Assembly (NCBI GenBank): GCA_022747635.1
Contig: JAKTNV010000004.1
Coordinates: forward strand, 19,282,969 to 19,346,968
Direction of reading: 5' to 3'
DNA from: Hetaerina americana
Taxonomy: Eukaryota; Arthropoda; Insecta; Odonata; Calopterygidae
Length of the DNA stretch: 64,000 bases
Shown here: positions 21,585 to 31,603 of the stretch, one piece after another
Position numbering within the stretch: position 1 is the first letter of the stretch
Layout: the number at the start of each line of letters is the position of its first letter
Notes under the pieces: model-generated
What the model was told of the DNA's origin: nothing
What the model saw: the letters and a program-made list of their open reading frames with translations, nothing else
The model's database searches: none
Made by a program: the position numbers and the translations under genes

Positions 21585-22517
21585 AGGTCTGTCTCAAAAG
21601 TAGTAGGGGTGAGCCGATAAAAAAAATTATTGCCAGAATTGATACATTCACTTAAAAGACTCGAAGTTACACCCTATTGCGTCCATACACCGCTGCCAGT
21701 GGGTATTCTACTCCTGGTACGCCTTGTGGAAAACGGTGCCCGGAATGCTGCTATGCTCCCTCGTCACGGCCTGTTGTAACGATTCCACCGTGGTGGAAGG
21801 ACGTCACCAGCCGTGGTGACGTCCTTCCGTCACGGATTTGAGGCGGGGGAGAGGAAGAAGTCTGGTGGGGCATTGTCTAAAACATTTGGTCGAGATTTGG
21901 TCACTCCCATGGTCGAGAAGCTCTTGGCAAATCCGCGTGCGAGTTTCCTTTTATTCAGCACTCGCGGCACCAACTTCGCACACACCTTTCTCATTCCCAT
22001 GTGTTCGGTCACAAGTCGATGCACATCACTTTTAGGGATGCACTGTTCATCATAAACCATGAGAACACCCTATCTGCGATTTCTGACCAACAAAGCCTTC
22101 GCCCTTGTGAGAGTTTTGCCACTTATTGAGGTCGAAGGGTGTCCTGAACGTTTGGCGTATTAATATATTCTCTACGCCACCGAAACAAGTTGTGCCACTC
22201 AAAAACACCCGATCTAACCATGGAGTTATCACCATACTATAAGCTGTCTTGAGCATGACATGAGACACTGTCCCGGTTTTTCACGCGAAGTTGATGGCGA
22301 AGCGCTTCAATAATCGGTTCATGACGGAGCGTGAAAAGATCACGTTATAGAGGTTTTGCAAAGAAACGATCCGCGCTCAGCAAAAGCTGGGAAGTAATTG
22401 CATATGTTTTCCATGCTTTCCTGAGAGATCCCTTCCGGGAACCCAGCCAGAGAAACCGCCGTCCGTCCGTCCCTCTATCCGGGAAAAAATATGTCGTATT
22501 GTTCTTTGGACAGACCT
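21585..22517 (-). mobile_element. Degraded mariner element
   Basis: The left end AGGTCTGTCTCAAAA follows a TA at 21583-21584. A diverged inverted copy ends with TTTGGACAGACCT at 22517, where the flanking dinucleotide is TG instead of TA. Minus-strand fragments in several frames match mariner transposase: GVFEWHNLFRWRREYI and MRKVCAKLVPRVLN from the DNA-binding half (22268-21900). A short DNAPPDFFLSP piece near 21850-21870 fuses the second catalytic motif directly to the third. Stops and frameshifts are frequent. It is an old, internally deleted copy. Confidence 0.75.
21795..21828. repeat. Perfect 15-bp inverted repeat inside the degraded mariner
   Basis: GGAAGGACGTCACCA (21795-21809), loop GCCG, then the exact reverse complement (21814-21828). 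Intact mariners do not have this here. It looks like a local inverted duplication produced during the decay of the copy. Confidence 0.8.
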
Positions 22518-24002
22518 TGAATAACCCGCGATCCACCAAAAGGATGCATGACATAGGGTGCCAAGCACCAGGGGGAAGGATAAGGTATAAGAGAGGATAT
22601 TGGAGAGGAAGGGTCGGGGAAAAACATTCAGTTAAAATCCTAAACAACGTGCAACTAACATATATACTTACGTGCTGGAGGAAGACTCAATTTACTGTGT
22701 TAACTGCATTTCTTTTGGAAACATTTTCCCCATGTTTTTCATGATGCGAATTTAAAGGTTAATCGATTTTTCAATTGTTTTCAGTGGAATTTATATGCTC
22801 GTTATTTTTTTGTTGAGCATCGGGAATGCCATTTTAGCTGAAAAATTTTAATTCATCGCCAAAATTCCAGAGAGATATTTTTATTTTAGCAGTTGTCTTC
22901 GAGCATTTATTAATAATTTTTTTATAATTCAGCAAAAGAATCTCGGAGTGAAACAGCCTTTGTGTTTCCCATTCTTTGGCTTTGGAAATGCCCTTTCTTA
23001 TCGATGGGTAATATACTGCTGTTAAAAAATAGGGCGTGCACTGGGTGATGATATTGTTATTTTGAGATATGTCCCAAAATATTCATGTATCAGGAATGCT
23101 GTATTTAATTATGTGTACATCATTATTTGTAGTACATCGACCCGATATATATTATTTTTTCAAACGAAATGGAAGATCTGTTAATGCAGGCACCGTTTAA
23201 AAAGTACATGTAATGAGGTGGTAGTGCTGGAATTATTTTCGACCAATAGCTTTGTTTAATCTTTTTAATACCTGTACAAATTACATTGTGGGTATATTGT
23301 CTCAATTAGTTCTTAACATATTAATAGCAGGCTTAAAATAAAAAAATCATAATCATAACCCCTATATTTATTATATCCTTAATTTAAATATTTAATTTCA
23401 TTAATGTTAGAGTAGTCGTGATAAAATTATATACAGATATTCCAGTCGTTGTGACTTTAGGCGAGTAATAAATTACAGTTATCTGATGTTCAAGCATTTC
23501 CCGGGCATTACAAACGAATCATTTTGAGTGATGTGGACTGCTTAGAATGAGATGCTGTGCATTACGCTTTACCATAGTAATCTGCTAAATGTCATGATTG
23601 GCAAAGAATGCTCATCAAAAAGTGGATTCATGGCTCTCTCCAACATGCATTCGTTTCTCCCTTAAACCCCCTGACGTTTCTCTCTCACAAAAAGACCGGG
23701 TGTGCTATAGTAGTTCATAATTTGTTTGAAACCGTATGAAACCATATGTGCTACAGCAGGCGCTTGCTGTTAAAAAAAAACAAATTTGCGTTTTTACTCG
23801 CGTGTGGAGATTCAAATGACGGATGGGTCAAATAAGAATTCGCGGTGAAACGATGCTGGAACACTTCCACGTCCTTCCTCTTCCATATTATAAACATTAT
23901 CCGACTTTAATAACCTCCCTCCTATCCCCTTAAGTACCCCGCCGCGTTCCGCCATCGCTACCGGTCCCGGCGAAGCCGAGATTTTTGCGTGCGACGCGCA
24001 AA
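22518..24002. other. No gene seen; GC-rich island starts near 23930
   Basis: AT-rich until about 23930. The sequence then becomes CpG-rich (CCCCGCCGCGTTCCGCCATCG, then CGTGCGACGCGC), leading to the short ORF at 24003. Confidence 0.5.
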
Positions 24003-24149
24003 ATGGCAGAGGCGGTCCGTTATGTGTGCCGAAAAAATTGGTGTATTATCTGGGTGGATCATCGCTCGAGTTGGCCTAGGCCGAAGTTTTGTCTCAATGA
24101 CTCTTTCTCACACTTTTTTTTTAATTTTCGCAGGCGTTTCGTCTGTTGA
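24003..24149 (+). CDS. Possible short first exon or small ORF in a CpG-rich patch (unrecognised)
   Basis: An ATG at 24003 in good context (A at -3, G at +4: CAAAATGGCAG) opens a 48-codon frame beginning MAEAVRYVCRKNW and stopping at 24149. It sits at the 3' side of the CpG-rich patch 23930-24060, where promoter and first-exon sequence would be expected. A pyrimidine tract with CAG (about 24113-24134) interrupts the frame and looks like a splice acceptor. The protein is not recognised. This is a weak candidate and may be chance. Confidence 0.15.
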   Translation: MAEAVRYVCRKNWCIIWVDHRSSWPRPKFCLNDSFSHFFFNFRRRFVC

Positions 24150-24648
24150 CGGATAAATTGGTGTGATTACTTCCTTTTTCCCCTACTACTTCTCGAGCCG
24201 CGTCCTGTCAGGATCCTCCCGCGGTTTCCGTTACGGCCTTTCCCGCTTTCTGCATTGTTGTTCTTGTCATTATTACTGGTTTTAATCTCTCTCAGGAGGC
24301 GATTAAGGGAAGAGTGCGTTGTTGTGTTTCTACCCTTGCGTCTCATCGCTCACCTTTTTACTCACTCCGCTGAGAGCTCCGCTCGCGGGAGCACATGGTG
24401 ACATAAAACACGGAGAATGTTTGCTCTTTTTTCCGTGGCTAAATTCTATATGAATATTCAGTCCCACTATTTGGTGGGTGCACCAAGTGGACTTAAATGT
24501 GCGAGGGGCGGCTGCCAGAAGGAGAAAACCTATGTGGAGAAAGAACTATTAACTCTTATTTCGCGATATATGAGGGAGCTATTATTATAATTAGTTCCAA
24601 TTGGGCAACCAAGGTAGTCGCCATCCGAACAGAGCTTACGCGTAAATA
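24150..24648. other. No gene seen
   Basis: Moderately GC-rich up to about 24420, then AT-rich. I see no domain or repeat. Confidence 0.5.
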
Positions 24649-25565
24649 CAGGATGCGTTTAAAAAATAATGCAATTGAATTTCTTGCGCCGCTCCTATTG
24701 GTCGGAGTGGGATCGAACCACTTGGAGTAGGTGGAAGTTGCTAAGCTTAGTCGCGATACAGGTCTCAGTGCTTCAAAGCTATAAAAGCGGCAGGACGTCA
24801 GTTTTGGTAAACCTCTGCGCGCCGATCGCGTCACGAAAGATCGACTGTGCGGAAATTTCAAGTGAACTTTTGCAGCGCATTGGAAATGAACCTGATTATT
24901 TGGACGGCGTCATCACTGTTGATGAAATCTGGGCTTTGAATACGACCCAGAAAAAAACTCTAAAGCTCTGAGAGGTACATCGACCAGTCCCCCAAGCCCA
25001 AAAAGGCAAGAATGAGCGAATCAAAAGTGAAAATAATGCTCATTGTCTTTTTCGACAGTAAATGAGTGGTCCCTAAGGAGTTTGTTCCTCAATAACAGGC
25101 AGTTAACCCTGCCTACCTCGTGGATGTGCCGGAAAGACTCCGAAAAAGGGTCACGAGGACGAGAAAGGACAGCTCCGCTACTTTGCAACTCCATCACGAC
25201 AACGCGCCTTGCCACAACGCGCTACGAGTCTGAGAGTTCCTGGCCAAACACCGGGTGCCCACGCTGCTCCACCCCACTATAGTCCTGATGTCGCCCCAGC
25301 AGACTTCTTTTTGTTCTCTCGAATTAAGGCAGCCCTGAAAGGTACCCGCTTTTCGTCCATAGAAGAGATCCAATCAGCTGTGACGAAGACCTTGTGAGAT
25401 GTTCCCGAAGACGCCTTCCAGAGCGCGTAAAGGTCATGGCAGAGTCACTGGAAAAAAATATGTGGAGGCCCGAGGATAGTACTTCGAAGAATTTTATGTA
25501 TCTGCGCAAGCTTTTTAATAAATTACTGTAAACAAATAAAAGCATTACTTTTGGAACGCACCCTG
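24649..25565 (+). mobile_element. Mariner element, plus strand, N-terminal half deleted and decayed
   Basis: The left end CAGGATGCGTTTAAAAAATAATGC pairs, with several mismatches, with the right end GCATTACTTTTGGAACGCACCCTG. The left flank is TA (24647-24648); the right flank is TT, so the duplication is no longer perfect. At 917 bp it is about 400 bp short. A TATA box (TATAAAAG, 24780-24787) and an inverted CCAAT (ATTGG near 24700) remain in the 5' part, as in a transposase promoter. This is the only mariner here oriented on the plus strand. Confidence 0.85.
24786..25500 (+). pseudogene. Mariner transposase pseudogene
   Basis: The plus strand, in several frames, encodes GVITVDEIWAL (first catalytic motif, normally TGDETWV), VKIMLIVFFDSK, LHHDNAPCHNALRV, HYSPDVAPADFFLFSRIKAALKGTRF and a decayed C-terminus ending near YFEEF. 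The catalytic Asp residues of all three motifs are still legible. In-frame stops (for example after FFDSK and after LRV) and a frameshift before HYSPDV break it. The helix-turn-helix N-terminal region is deleted. It is closest to the 29.6 kb and 36.5 kb transposases in this window. Confidence 0.82.
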
Positions 25566-28056
25566 TTGATAAAAACCCTAAGTTCAATTACTTTGTCTTG
25601 GCATTTCGTAAGCACTAACCTGTAGGGGTCGACGATGTTTTCTTACTGAGTACAGTGTCAGAAAGAGCTTCCTGGTTAATGAAACCAAATATATGTTGAG
25701 GCAATGAGAACTCGTCTTACATTTGCCCAAGTCACCGGAAGTTTTTAAAGTTGGGACGAGATTTTCCTACCAATTCCAATAAATTTCTAAAATGGTATTC
25801 CATGCTTAAACCGCGTTAATGTTAATGTATTCTCTTCATTTCGTGACCTAGAAATCTCATTTTTTTAGTTTTTTATTGGATTCTGTGGATTATTTACGCA
25901 TTTGTACTTAATTTTATCCAATTAGTGTCTTGTCCATTTCCCTCGAGGTCAGAATCTTCATCATCCATTCTCAAACCTTGCTTCAATCTGGAATGCTAAT
26001 ATATATTAATCAAATGAGTTTACTTCATGAAAATACTAATTTTTTCGTGATTTTTTCTATAAACTATTTATTTTTTAACTTGTCACTGCCAGCTAACTTC
26101 AAATTTTTAATTGATATCGCAAAATCTTACCCGGGTGATATGCGCGAACCAACTTTCGAGATTTTTTCGAGCAACTTAATGTAAATATCCGGTTATAGAA
26201 TGTTTTCCAATTTGACCTAGCATTTTTGATTGCCGAATCTTAGCCTTTTTCCTACCCCATAGAAGATGTTTCCATGAAAAGGGGGATTAAGTATTGGTTC
26301 TCATCGGTTTTAATGATATCACAGTTATTGATGGCAATGTTAATTCTGTAGCTGAGAATTTCTTTAATTTCATCATACGCTGCAGAGAGTCAGTAATATC
26401 TTCAGGGATAGTTCCAAATGTCAGTGAAGGGTACCCTCGGCCATGCTCACACGCACCCAATGGGATGAGAAACGCTGGTGCATTGCGCGCTTTTTTACTC
26501 TCAACTAATTTTCTAGATTGAGATCTAGATGAGACTGGCTCGTGTTTTCTTTAGCACCTAAGGTTTTGCCTGGAGTGGGACATGGGATGTGTCGGATGGC
26601 AGCGCCACTTCTTTACGATTTCTCCTCATTGACCTGATGTTTTGCTTAGAGAAAGGCCGAATCGGCATGTGACGCGCAGTTTATTTCTTAGCGCGAAATG
26701 AAATTTTTTTCTCCATACATCCGTTGACCCCGGGTTTACCTGTTCCTCGTCCTGCGTTCACCCGCCCTGCCGTGACGTCTTTGGGCTCACCTCACTTGTT
26801 TTCGGCTCACCTTACAGTCTCTTCCCTTGCCAGTGCCTCCAGACTGCATTCTTGGTCTCTTATTCACTGCCATCCGTCTCATTTTTTATCCTGATTTTCC
26901 TTTAGAAGTCCCAAGTTCGGAATGATCATCGGCTTAATTGAAAAGTTATTGCGTTCAACCCTTTGTGATGAATGTTATGCCTATGGTAACTGCACTGTAA
27001 TGACATTTTTAATTAATTTATTTTTTATGATATTTTGGTGACGTATTATTTTCTATCGAACCTTATGTTTTATGTGATTATAAACCGTTAACTTTAGATT
27101 TCGACTAACAACTCGGTTTAATATGGGTTGTATCTCTGTGGAATGAGATAGGTAGTTGTCTTCGGTCTAATAGAAAAAGTTGAACTATTCCCTATCCATG
27201 TGTAATGCGGTATAACAATGACAATAAGACGAACCAATTTTGAATTGATATACTTTAAATGTTTATCCAGTGTTTTTACCGAGAGTGTAGGTAACCATTT
27301 TTCCGAATTTGAAAGCCTCAAGTTTAGCTACGTCAAAGTTCGTACTGTATTTCGTTCTTTCTGACTATATTTTTGTTTTTATACACACTGCGATTAACAT
27401 CGTGACATGGAGTCTATTTGCATTGTTTTTTCGTTATTTCTGCTGCGGCTTAGGAAAAAATTGTCTGTGGAGTGATTTCATAATATTCTGAGTTTGTACG
27501 GTCCTCTCATTCCTTATATTCCTACGTTTTAATTATATTATACGGCCACTATTTAATGCTTTCCTACGGATGTTTTCACGTGATATACCATTGCAGGAGA
27601 ATATACACATTTTTATATATGTACGTTACTCATTCCTCCATTGCTAAGTCTTTAGGGATGTCCATTTTTGTCATTCACACCCATTTACGAGGTAGAGTAA
27701 CCAAATTACAGTTTGTCAATTGTAATAAGCTTTTAGCGAATATGCGAACGTTGCTGTCATTAAGGTTTATGCATGGGTATAATTCATTATAGGCGTTTTT
27801 ATTATTATAATTCGATATAGTCACCATAATTTTCCATAAAGTGGCAATGTTATCCTCTTTTTTTCTTCGTTCGAAATAGTTTTATAAAACTTCTACCAGA
27901 TAAAAGCAATCATACCGTAGGTTCAGTAGGACGTCGTTGAAACAGAGTGTACTTTTCACCATGGTATTTTCCTTGTTTTTTTGAGAAAAAAAGAGTTTTT
28001 CTGAGCGTCTTTAAGCTGAAGTATCAATATCACAATTCTAAGCTTATCTTCTCTTA

Positions 28057-28059
<3 letters not shown>
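25566..28059. other. No gene seen
   Basis: AT-rich with frames of 60-84 codons, none with a domain. A less AT-rich stretch at 26520-26880 also shows nothing recognisable. Confidence 0.5.

Positions 28060-28124
<65 letters not shown>
28060..28124. repeat. (TA)n microsatellite, about 65 bp
   Basis: Uninterrupted TA dinucleotides (about 32 units). Borders the Penelope-like fragment on its left side. Confidence 0.97.
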
Positions 28125-28130
<6 letters not shown>

Positions 28131-28634
28131 CACAGATGTAGATTTTTAGAATATAGAGACACAAAGAAAGGGCACTCACAATTTGTTATTTTACGTTTCG
28201 ACAGCACGGCTGTCGTCTTCAGAATGGCGTTCTCGGGGAAGAGCGGAGAGGATGTGCGGGGGAGAGGTGGGGGAAGGAGAGGTAAAGGGACCAATAGGAA
28301 ATGAACAAGGGGGTGGGGGGGATATGTAGGCAGCCAATTGATGCATTCAGTGGGCTTGGTTCAGCCCGGGCGGTTTGAATGATTGGGCCACCCAGATATG
28401 CGCCATCTCGCGGGTTCTCACCTCTATTATACTCGCAGATTTGGGAAGGATTTCAATCACCGAAACAGAGAAGCAGTCGTCAAAAGATTGGTTGTGGGAA
28501 GCGGTGTGAGTAGGGATGGGATAATTAAGAAAGGTGGGAGATTTGGTGGAATATCGGTGGTTATTCATGCGGAGGGAAAGTGCGGTCGTGCATTCGCCCA
28601 CGTAGAAGGCAGGGCAGAAGTTACAGGAGAGGCG

Positions 28635-28642
<8 letters not shown>
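28125..28642 (-). mobile_element. Penelope-like element fragment
   Basis: The fragment lies between two (TA)n tracts of almost equal length. On the minus strand it encodes a GIY-YIG endonuclease domain (next entry), the C-terminal domain of Penelope-like retroelements. Downstream is a conserved stem-loop (28196-28222; CTGAAGAC, GACAGC/GCTGTC stem, GAAACG). The GT-rich stretch 28255-28330 separates the two. The reverse transcriptase part is absent, so the copy is truncated. Confidence 0.7.
28347..28640 (-). pseudogene. GIY-YIG endonuclease domain of a Penelope-like element
   Basis: Reading from 28640 the frame shows IYRLSCNFCPAFYVGE, the paired GIY/YVG strands with the C-x2-C seen in Penelope-type GIY-YIG domains. 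Then comes LRMNNHR with the catalytic Arg, an H-x8 spacer region and the EVRTREMAHIWV segment carrying the metal-binding Glu. It stops at 28347. In intact elements this domain nicks target DNA next to the reverse transcriptase. Here the upstream side of the frame runs straight into the (TA)n tract (YIYIYI...), so there is no genuine start codon or RT. Family assignment rests on these motifs. Confidence 0.72.

Positions 28643-28708
<66 letters not shown>
28643..28708. repeat. (TA)n microsatellite, about 66 bp
   Basis: Uninterrupted TA dinucleotides on the other side of the Penelope-like fragment, nearly the same length as the tract at 28060-28124. Confidence 0.97.
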
Positions 28709-28711
<3 letters not shown>

Positions 28712-28733
28712 GCGTTATATCCATAACGCCACT
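28708..28733. repeat. Perfect 11-bp hairpin at the microsatellite edge
   Basis: AGTGGCGTTAT (28708-28718), loop ATCC, exact reverse complement ATAACGCCACT (28723-28733). It starts on the last A of the (TA)n run. Confidence 0.85.
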
Positions 28734-29559
28734 CCGGCATCAACATATTTAAGACATCATCTTTAGCTTGATCTATTTAAAGGTTTATATCTCCTTTAAC
28801 GCCAGGTTTTTATTGGAACACTTGTTCTGTTAGATCCAATTTTCCTTCCGTTCGGCATGGGCTTTCTAGTTTTCTCCAGTTTTGTTAGTTTGCATTAATG
28901 TTCTGTTGTCATCATTCATTTATCCAATTTCTTGAGTCTTCTTTTAGTCCGATCTATTTGAGAGGACATTATTAGAGGACTCATCAATTGTGTCTTTAAT
29001 TTAAAAATGTTGTTTGGGCTCATTTTGAAAGCACATTTGAACCATTTACCGTTCTTTTTAAAGTTCTCAAACTTGAGCCGTTACGTTTTAGCTTCATATT
29101 AAAGTGCAGAGAGGAGATAGAAACATCAAAGGAAACTACTCGTGCCCAGACCCTGTGGGATACTTGCATATTAGTCTCACGGTTAAAGCAAACCTCATGG
29201 AGGCTGATTTTTTATCTCTTTGTTTGAAATTAATCGTCTCGAGGTTTTAATGCGATGCTTCATTTGTAGTTGATGTTCAAAGAGTCTAAAGGTGTTCTGA
29301 TTTTCTCAGAGATGCGAGCGTTCTCGAAATGCGAAAGGAAGTATTTAAGCTGTGTGTGCTACTTTTTTAATTCTTCTTCGAATTTTCTCAAAGTCATTCA
29401 TGTAGTACTAGACCTGTTTTTGTTCCGTTCAGTACCAACGGCACACGAAAAGTAATATTACTGGGAACACGACTTGTTCAGGAAGTTAAATATTTCTTTC
29501 TTGCTTATCTGAAAAAAATAGTGTGCATATTTAGTCCTTCGATCGACTCAGTTGATATA
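28734..29559. other. No gene seen
   Basis: AT-rich. One 61-codon frame at 29270-29455 has no domain. Confidence 0.55.
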
Positions 29560-30878
29560 CAGGGTCGCACCCAAAAGTGGTAGGACTGATTTTGTTACAA
29601 GAATTTTATTTACGATATACTTAAATCGACTTAATAGTCTTCAAAGTATGCTCCTTGAGCTGCTACACACTTAGTATAACGTTTTTCCCATTCACCGTAC
29701 GCCCGCTGGAAATTTTCTTTGGGGATCCCGTTGATGACCCTCGTCGAAGCCTCTTGAACGGCCTTTATCGAGACAAAACGTCGTCCCTTGAGCTGTCTTT
29801 TCATCAAGGGGAAGAAGAAAAAGTCCGGTGGGGCCAGATCGGGAGAATAGAGCGGGTGCGGCAACGTGGCAACGCCGTATTTGGCCAGGAGCTGTCTGAC
29901 GACGAGCGCGCCATGGCACGGCGCGTTGTCATGATGAAGCACCCAGTAGTTTGCGATGGCCGGTCGGACTCTTTTCACGCGTTCTCGGAGGCGGGTGAAC
30001 ACCTGCACGTAAAAGTTCGCATTCACAGTCTCCCCTGGTGGGACAAACTCCTTGTGAACCACTCCATGACGTTCGAAAAACGCAATCAACATCGCTTTGA
30101 TTTTTGATTTGCTCATGCGAGCCTTTTTTGGACGTGGGGACGCGGAAGTGTGCCATTCCGCGGATTGTCTTTTCGTTTCGGGGTCATATTGAAAAACCCA
30201 TGTTTCATCACCAGTTATCACACTGTCCAAACAATTTTCATCTCGGTGCAAATTGGCTAACACTTCGGTTCGGAAATGCGCACACGCGTTGCCTGTTGGT
30301 CGACACTCAGAATTTTCGGCACCATCTTGGCGCACACCTTGCGCATGGCCAAATCCTGTGAAATAATGCGTTGGACGTTGGATGATGACAGACCCAACTG
30401 GTCTGCAATTTCTTCACTGGTTAAGCGTCGGTCTGTGTTCAGCAGTGTCCTCACTCTGTCCACATTCGTGTCGGTTCTTGCCGTCGACGGCCGTCCGGAG
30501 CGATGGTCGTCTTCAACGAGCTCCCTACCCTCTTTAAACAACTTGTGCCACTCAAATACTGTGGAACGGCTTAAGGCAGTGTCCCCATAAGCCTGCTTGA
30601 TCATATCGAGGGTCTCAGTTGCCGTCTTCCCGAGTTTCGCACAAAACTTCACGGAATAACGTTGCTCTAAATTCAGATTGATTTTGTTTTTCGACGCGGA
30701 CAAAAAACTTGCTTCACTGAAAACGGTGTCCTCACTCAACGACAGCCCGCAGGCGACTGAGGTTGGTGTCGGTCTGTTGCTAAGAGCCCCCTCCACCTTA
30801 CCCTGCCAGGCAGACCCCCCTCCACCGCTCCGTTCGCGCATGAGAAAATCGGTCCTACCACTTTTGGGTGCGACCCTG
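29560..30878 (-). mobile_element. Near-full-length mariner element
   Basis: Inverted ends CAGGGTCGCACCCAAAAGTGGTAGGAC and its complement, about 27-30 bp with few mismatches. The left flank is TA (29558-29559); the right flank is AA, one base off. Length 1,319 bp, the normal mariner size. It encodes a transposase with a single visible frameshift. The family is related to but distinct from the 36.5 kb copy. Confidence 0.92.
29631..30841 (-). pseudogene. Mariner transposase, DD34D, one frameshift
   Basis: The only in-element ATG upstream of the homology is at 30841. The first frame carries the LEQRYSVKFCAKLGKTATET helix-turn-helix start, VFEWHKLFKEGRE, a GRPSTARTDTN linker and MRKVCAKMVPKIL, and ends at 30257. 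The second frame, ending at 29631, carries SVITGDETWVFQYD, AEWHTSASPRPKKARMSK, HHDNAPCH and LYSPDLAPPDFFFF, with 34 residues between the last two catalytic Asp, and finishes ...AYFEDY at the expected C-terminus. The frame changes near 30270-30300, between the DNA-binding and catalytic parts. Apart from that it looks recently intact. Confidence 0.88.
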
Positions 30879-31218
30879 AATAAGATGCCCTGTACTTGAA
30901 TAATTATAATTTTTAATTTATTGTATATTTCTGTAATAAAAATGAGGGCACAAATTGTCATTTAAAATAGTTAAATAAAAATAAATGATCTTTTGAAAAT
31001 GCTTGTGAATTAATGAAATTGTCTTGGCGAGGCTGTGTAGCGACGGATGTATCCCGAATTCTTTTTGAGCTCTTGCGGGTACATCACAGCTTGAAGAATA
31101 TTTTGGCTGCGTCTTTTGAGCGTACAAATGTGCTTCAACGTATGTATAACGTACGAGTCCCATGCATTTTATAATATCCCACAAAATCGCAATCGTTCAT
31201 GTAATGCAAATGCTAGTG
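30879..31218. other. No gene seen
   Basis: AT-rich spacer between the mariner and the envelope-like remnant. Confidence 0.5.
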
Positions 31219-31603
31219 CTAGTCGCCTGGTATATAAAGCCAGATATCTCTTAATAGCTCATGAATCACCAGAATAGGGGTATTCAGTACTCCTTCGGTG
31301 AGGTTCAGAGACAATTTTAGTCTCTGGAAGTGCTCTTTTATAGTGGATATTTTAGCAAAGAAATTTGATAATATCGGTGCATATTCTTTAACGCAATTGA
31401 TAGTAAGTATCAAGGAGATGACTTTGAAAATTATTGTAATAAGTTTCACCAGCAGTACTAGAATTATCTGATAAAACACCTAATAAATTCATTAATGTGT
31501 TTGCGAGATTAAAAAATATGCGACGCTTATTCGGTAACGTGTGTATTTTCTTTCCTCTTGTGCCTAAACATCTTTGCTCTATTAAATGAAGTTTATAATG
31601 CAT
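31219..31603 (-). pseudogene. Possible retroviral-type envelope (errantivirus/F-like) remnant
   Basis: Two overlapping minus-strand frames (31603-31388 and 31479-31219) read as one broken protein. The first has a basic NKRR stretch followed by a hydrophobic segment and then a polar region with ETYYNNF, the arrangement of the cleavage site and fusion peptide in insect endogenous-retrovirus (Gypsy/errantivirus) envelope proteins. The second has a long amphipathic region with an EHFQRLKLSLNLTEGVL segment and an HELL motif, resembling the heptad region and following helix of these proteins. The frames are joined by a frameshift, with no gag or pol nearby and no LTR seen. The assignment rests on pattern similarity only. 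Confidence 0.35.

Noticed and set aside
22345..22744. 100- and 137-codon frames at the right side of the degraded mariner
   Set aside because: They span the element's non-coding end and its flank, have no domain, and overlap each other on opposite strands.
28196..28222. Functional hammerhead ribozyme
   Set aside because: CTGAAGA, a stem and GAAA are present, but one extra base separates the core from stem II and no clear stem III or cleavage site is visible. Kept only as a motif to test.
28056..28304. Proteins with YIYIYI repeats (27947-28294, 28347-28724, 37611-37967)
   Set aside because: Translations of (TA)n microsatellites. Only the GIY-YIG part of the minus frame at 28347-28640 is meaningful.
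29655..30107. 150-codon plus-strand frame
   Set aside because: Antisense shadow of the mariner transposase on the minus strand. The same holds for plus frames in 5959-6305, 10063-10793, 17998-18216, 30104-30590 and 36762-37046.
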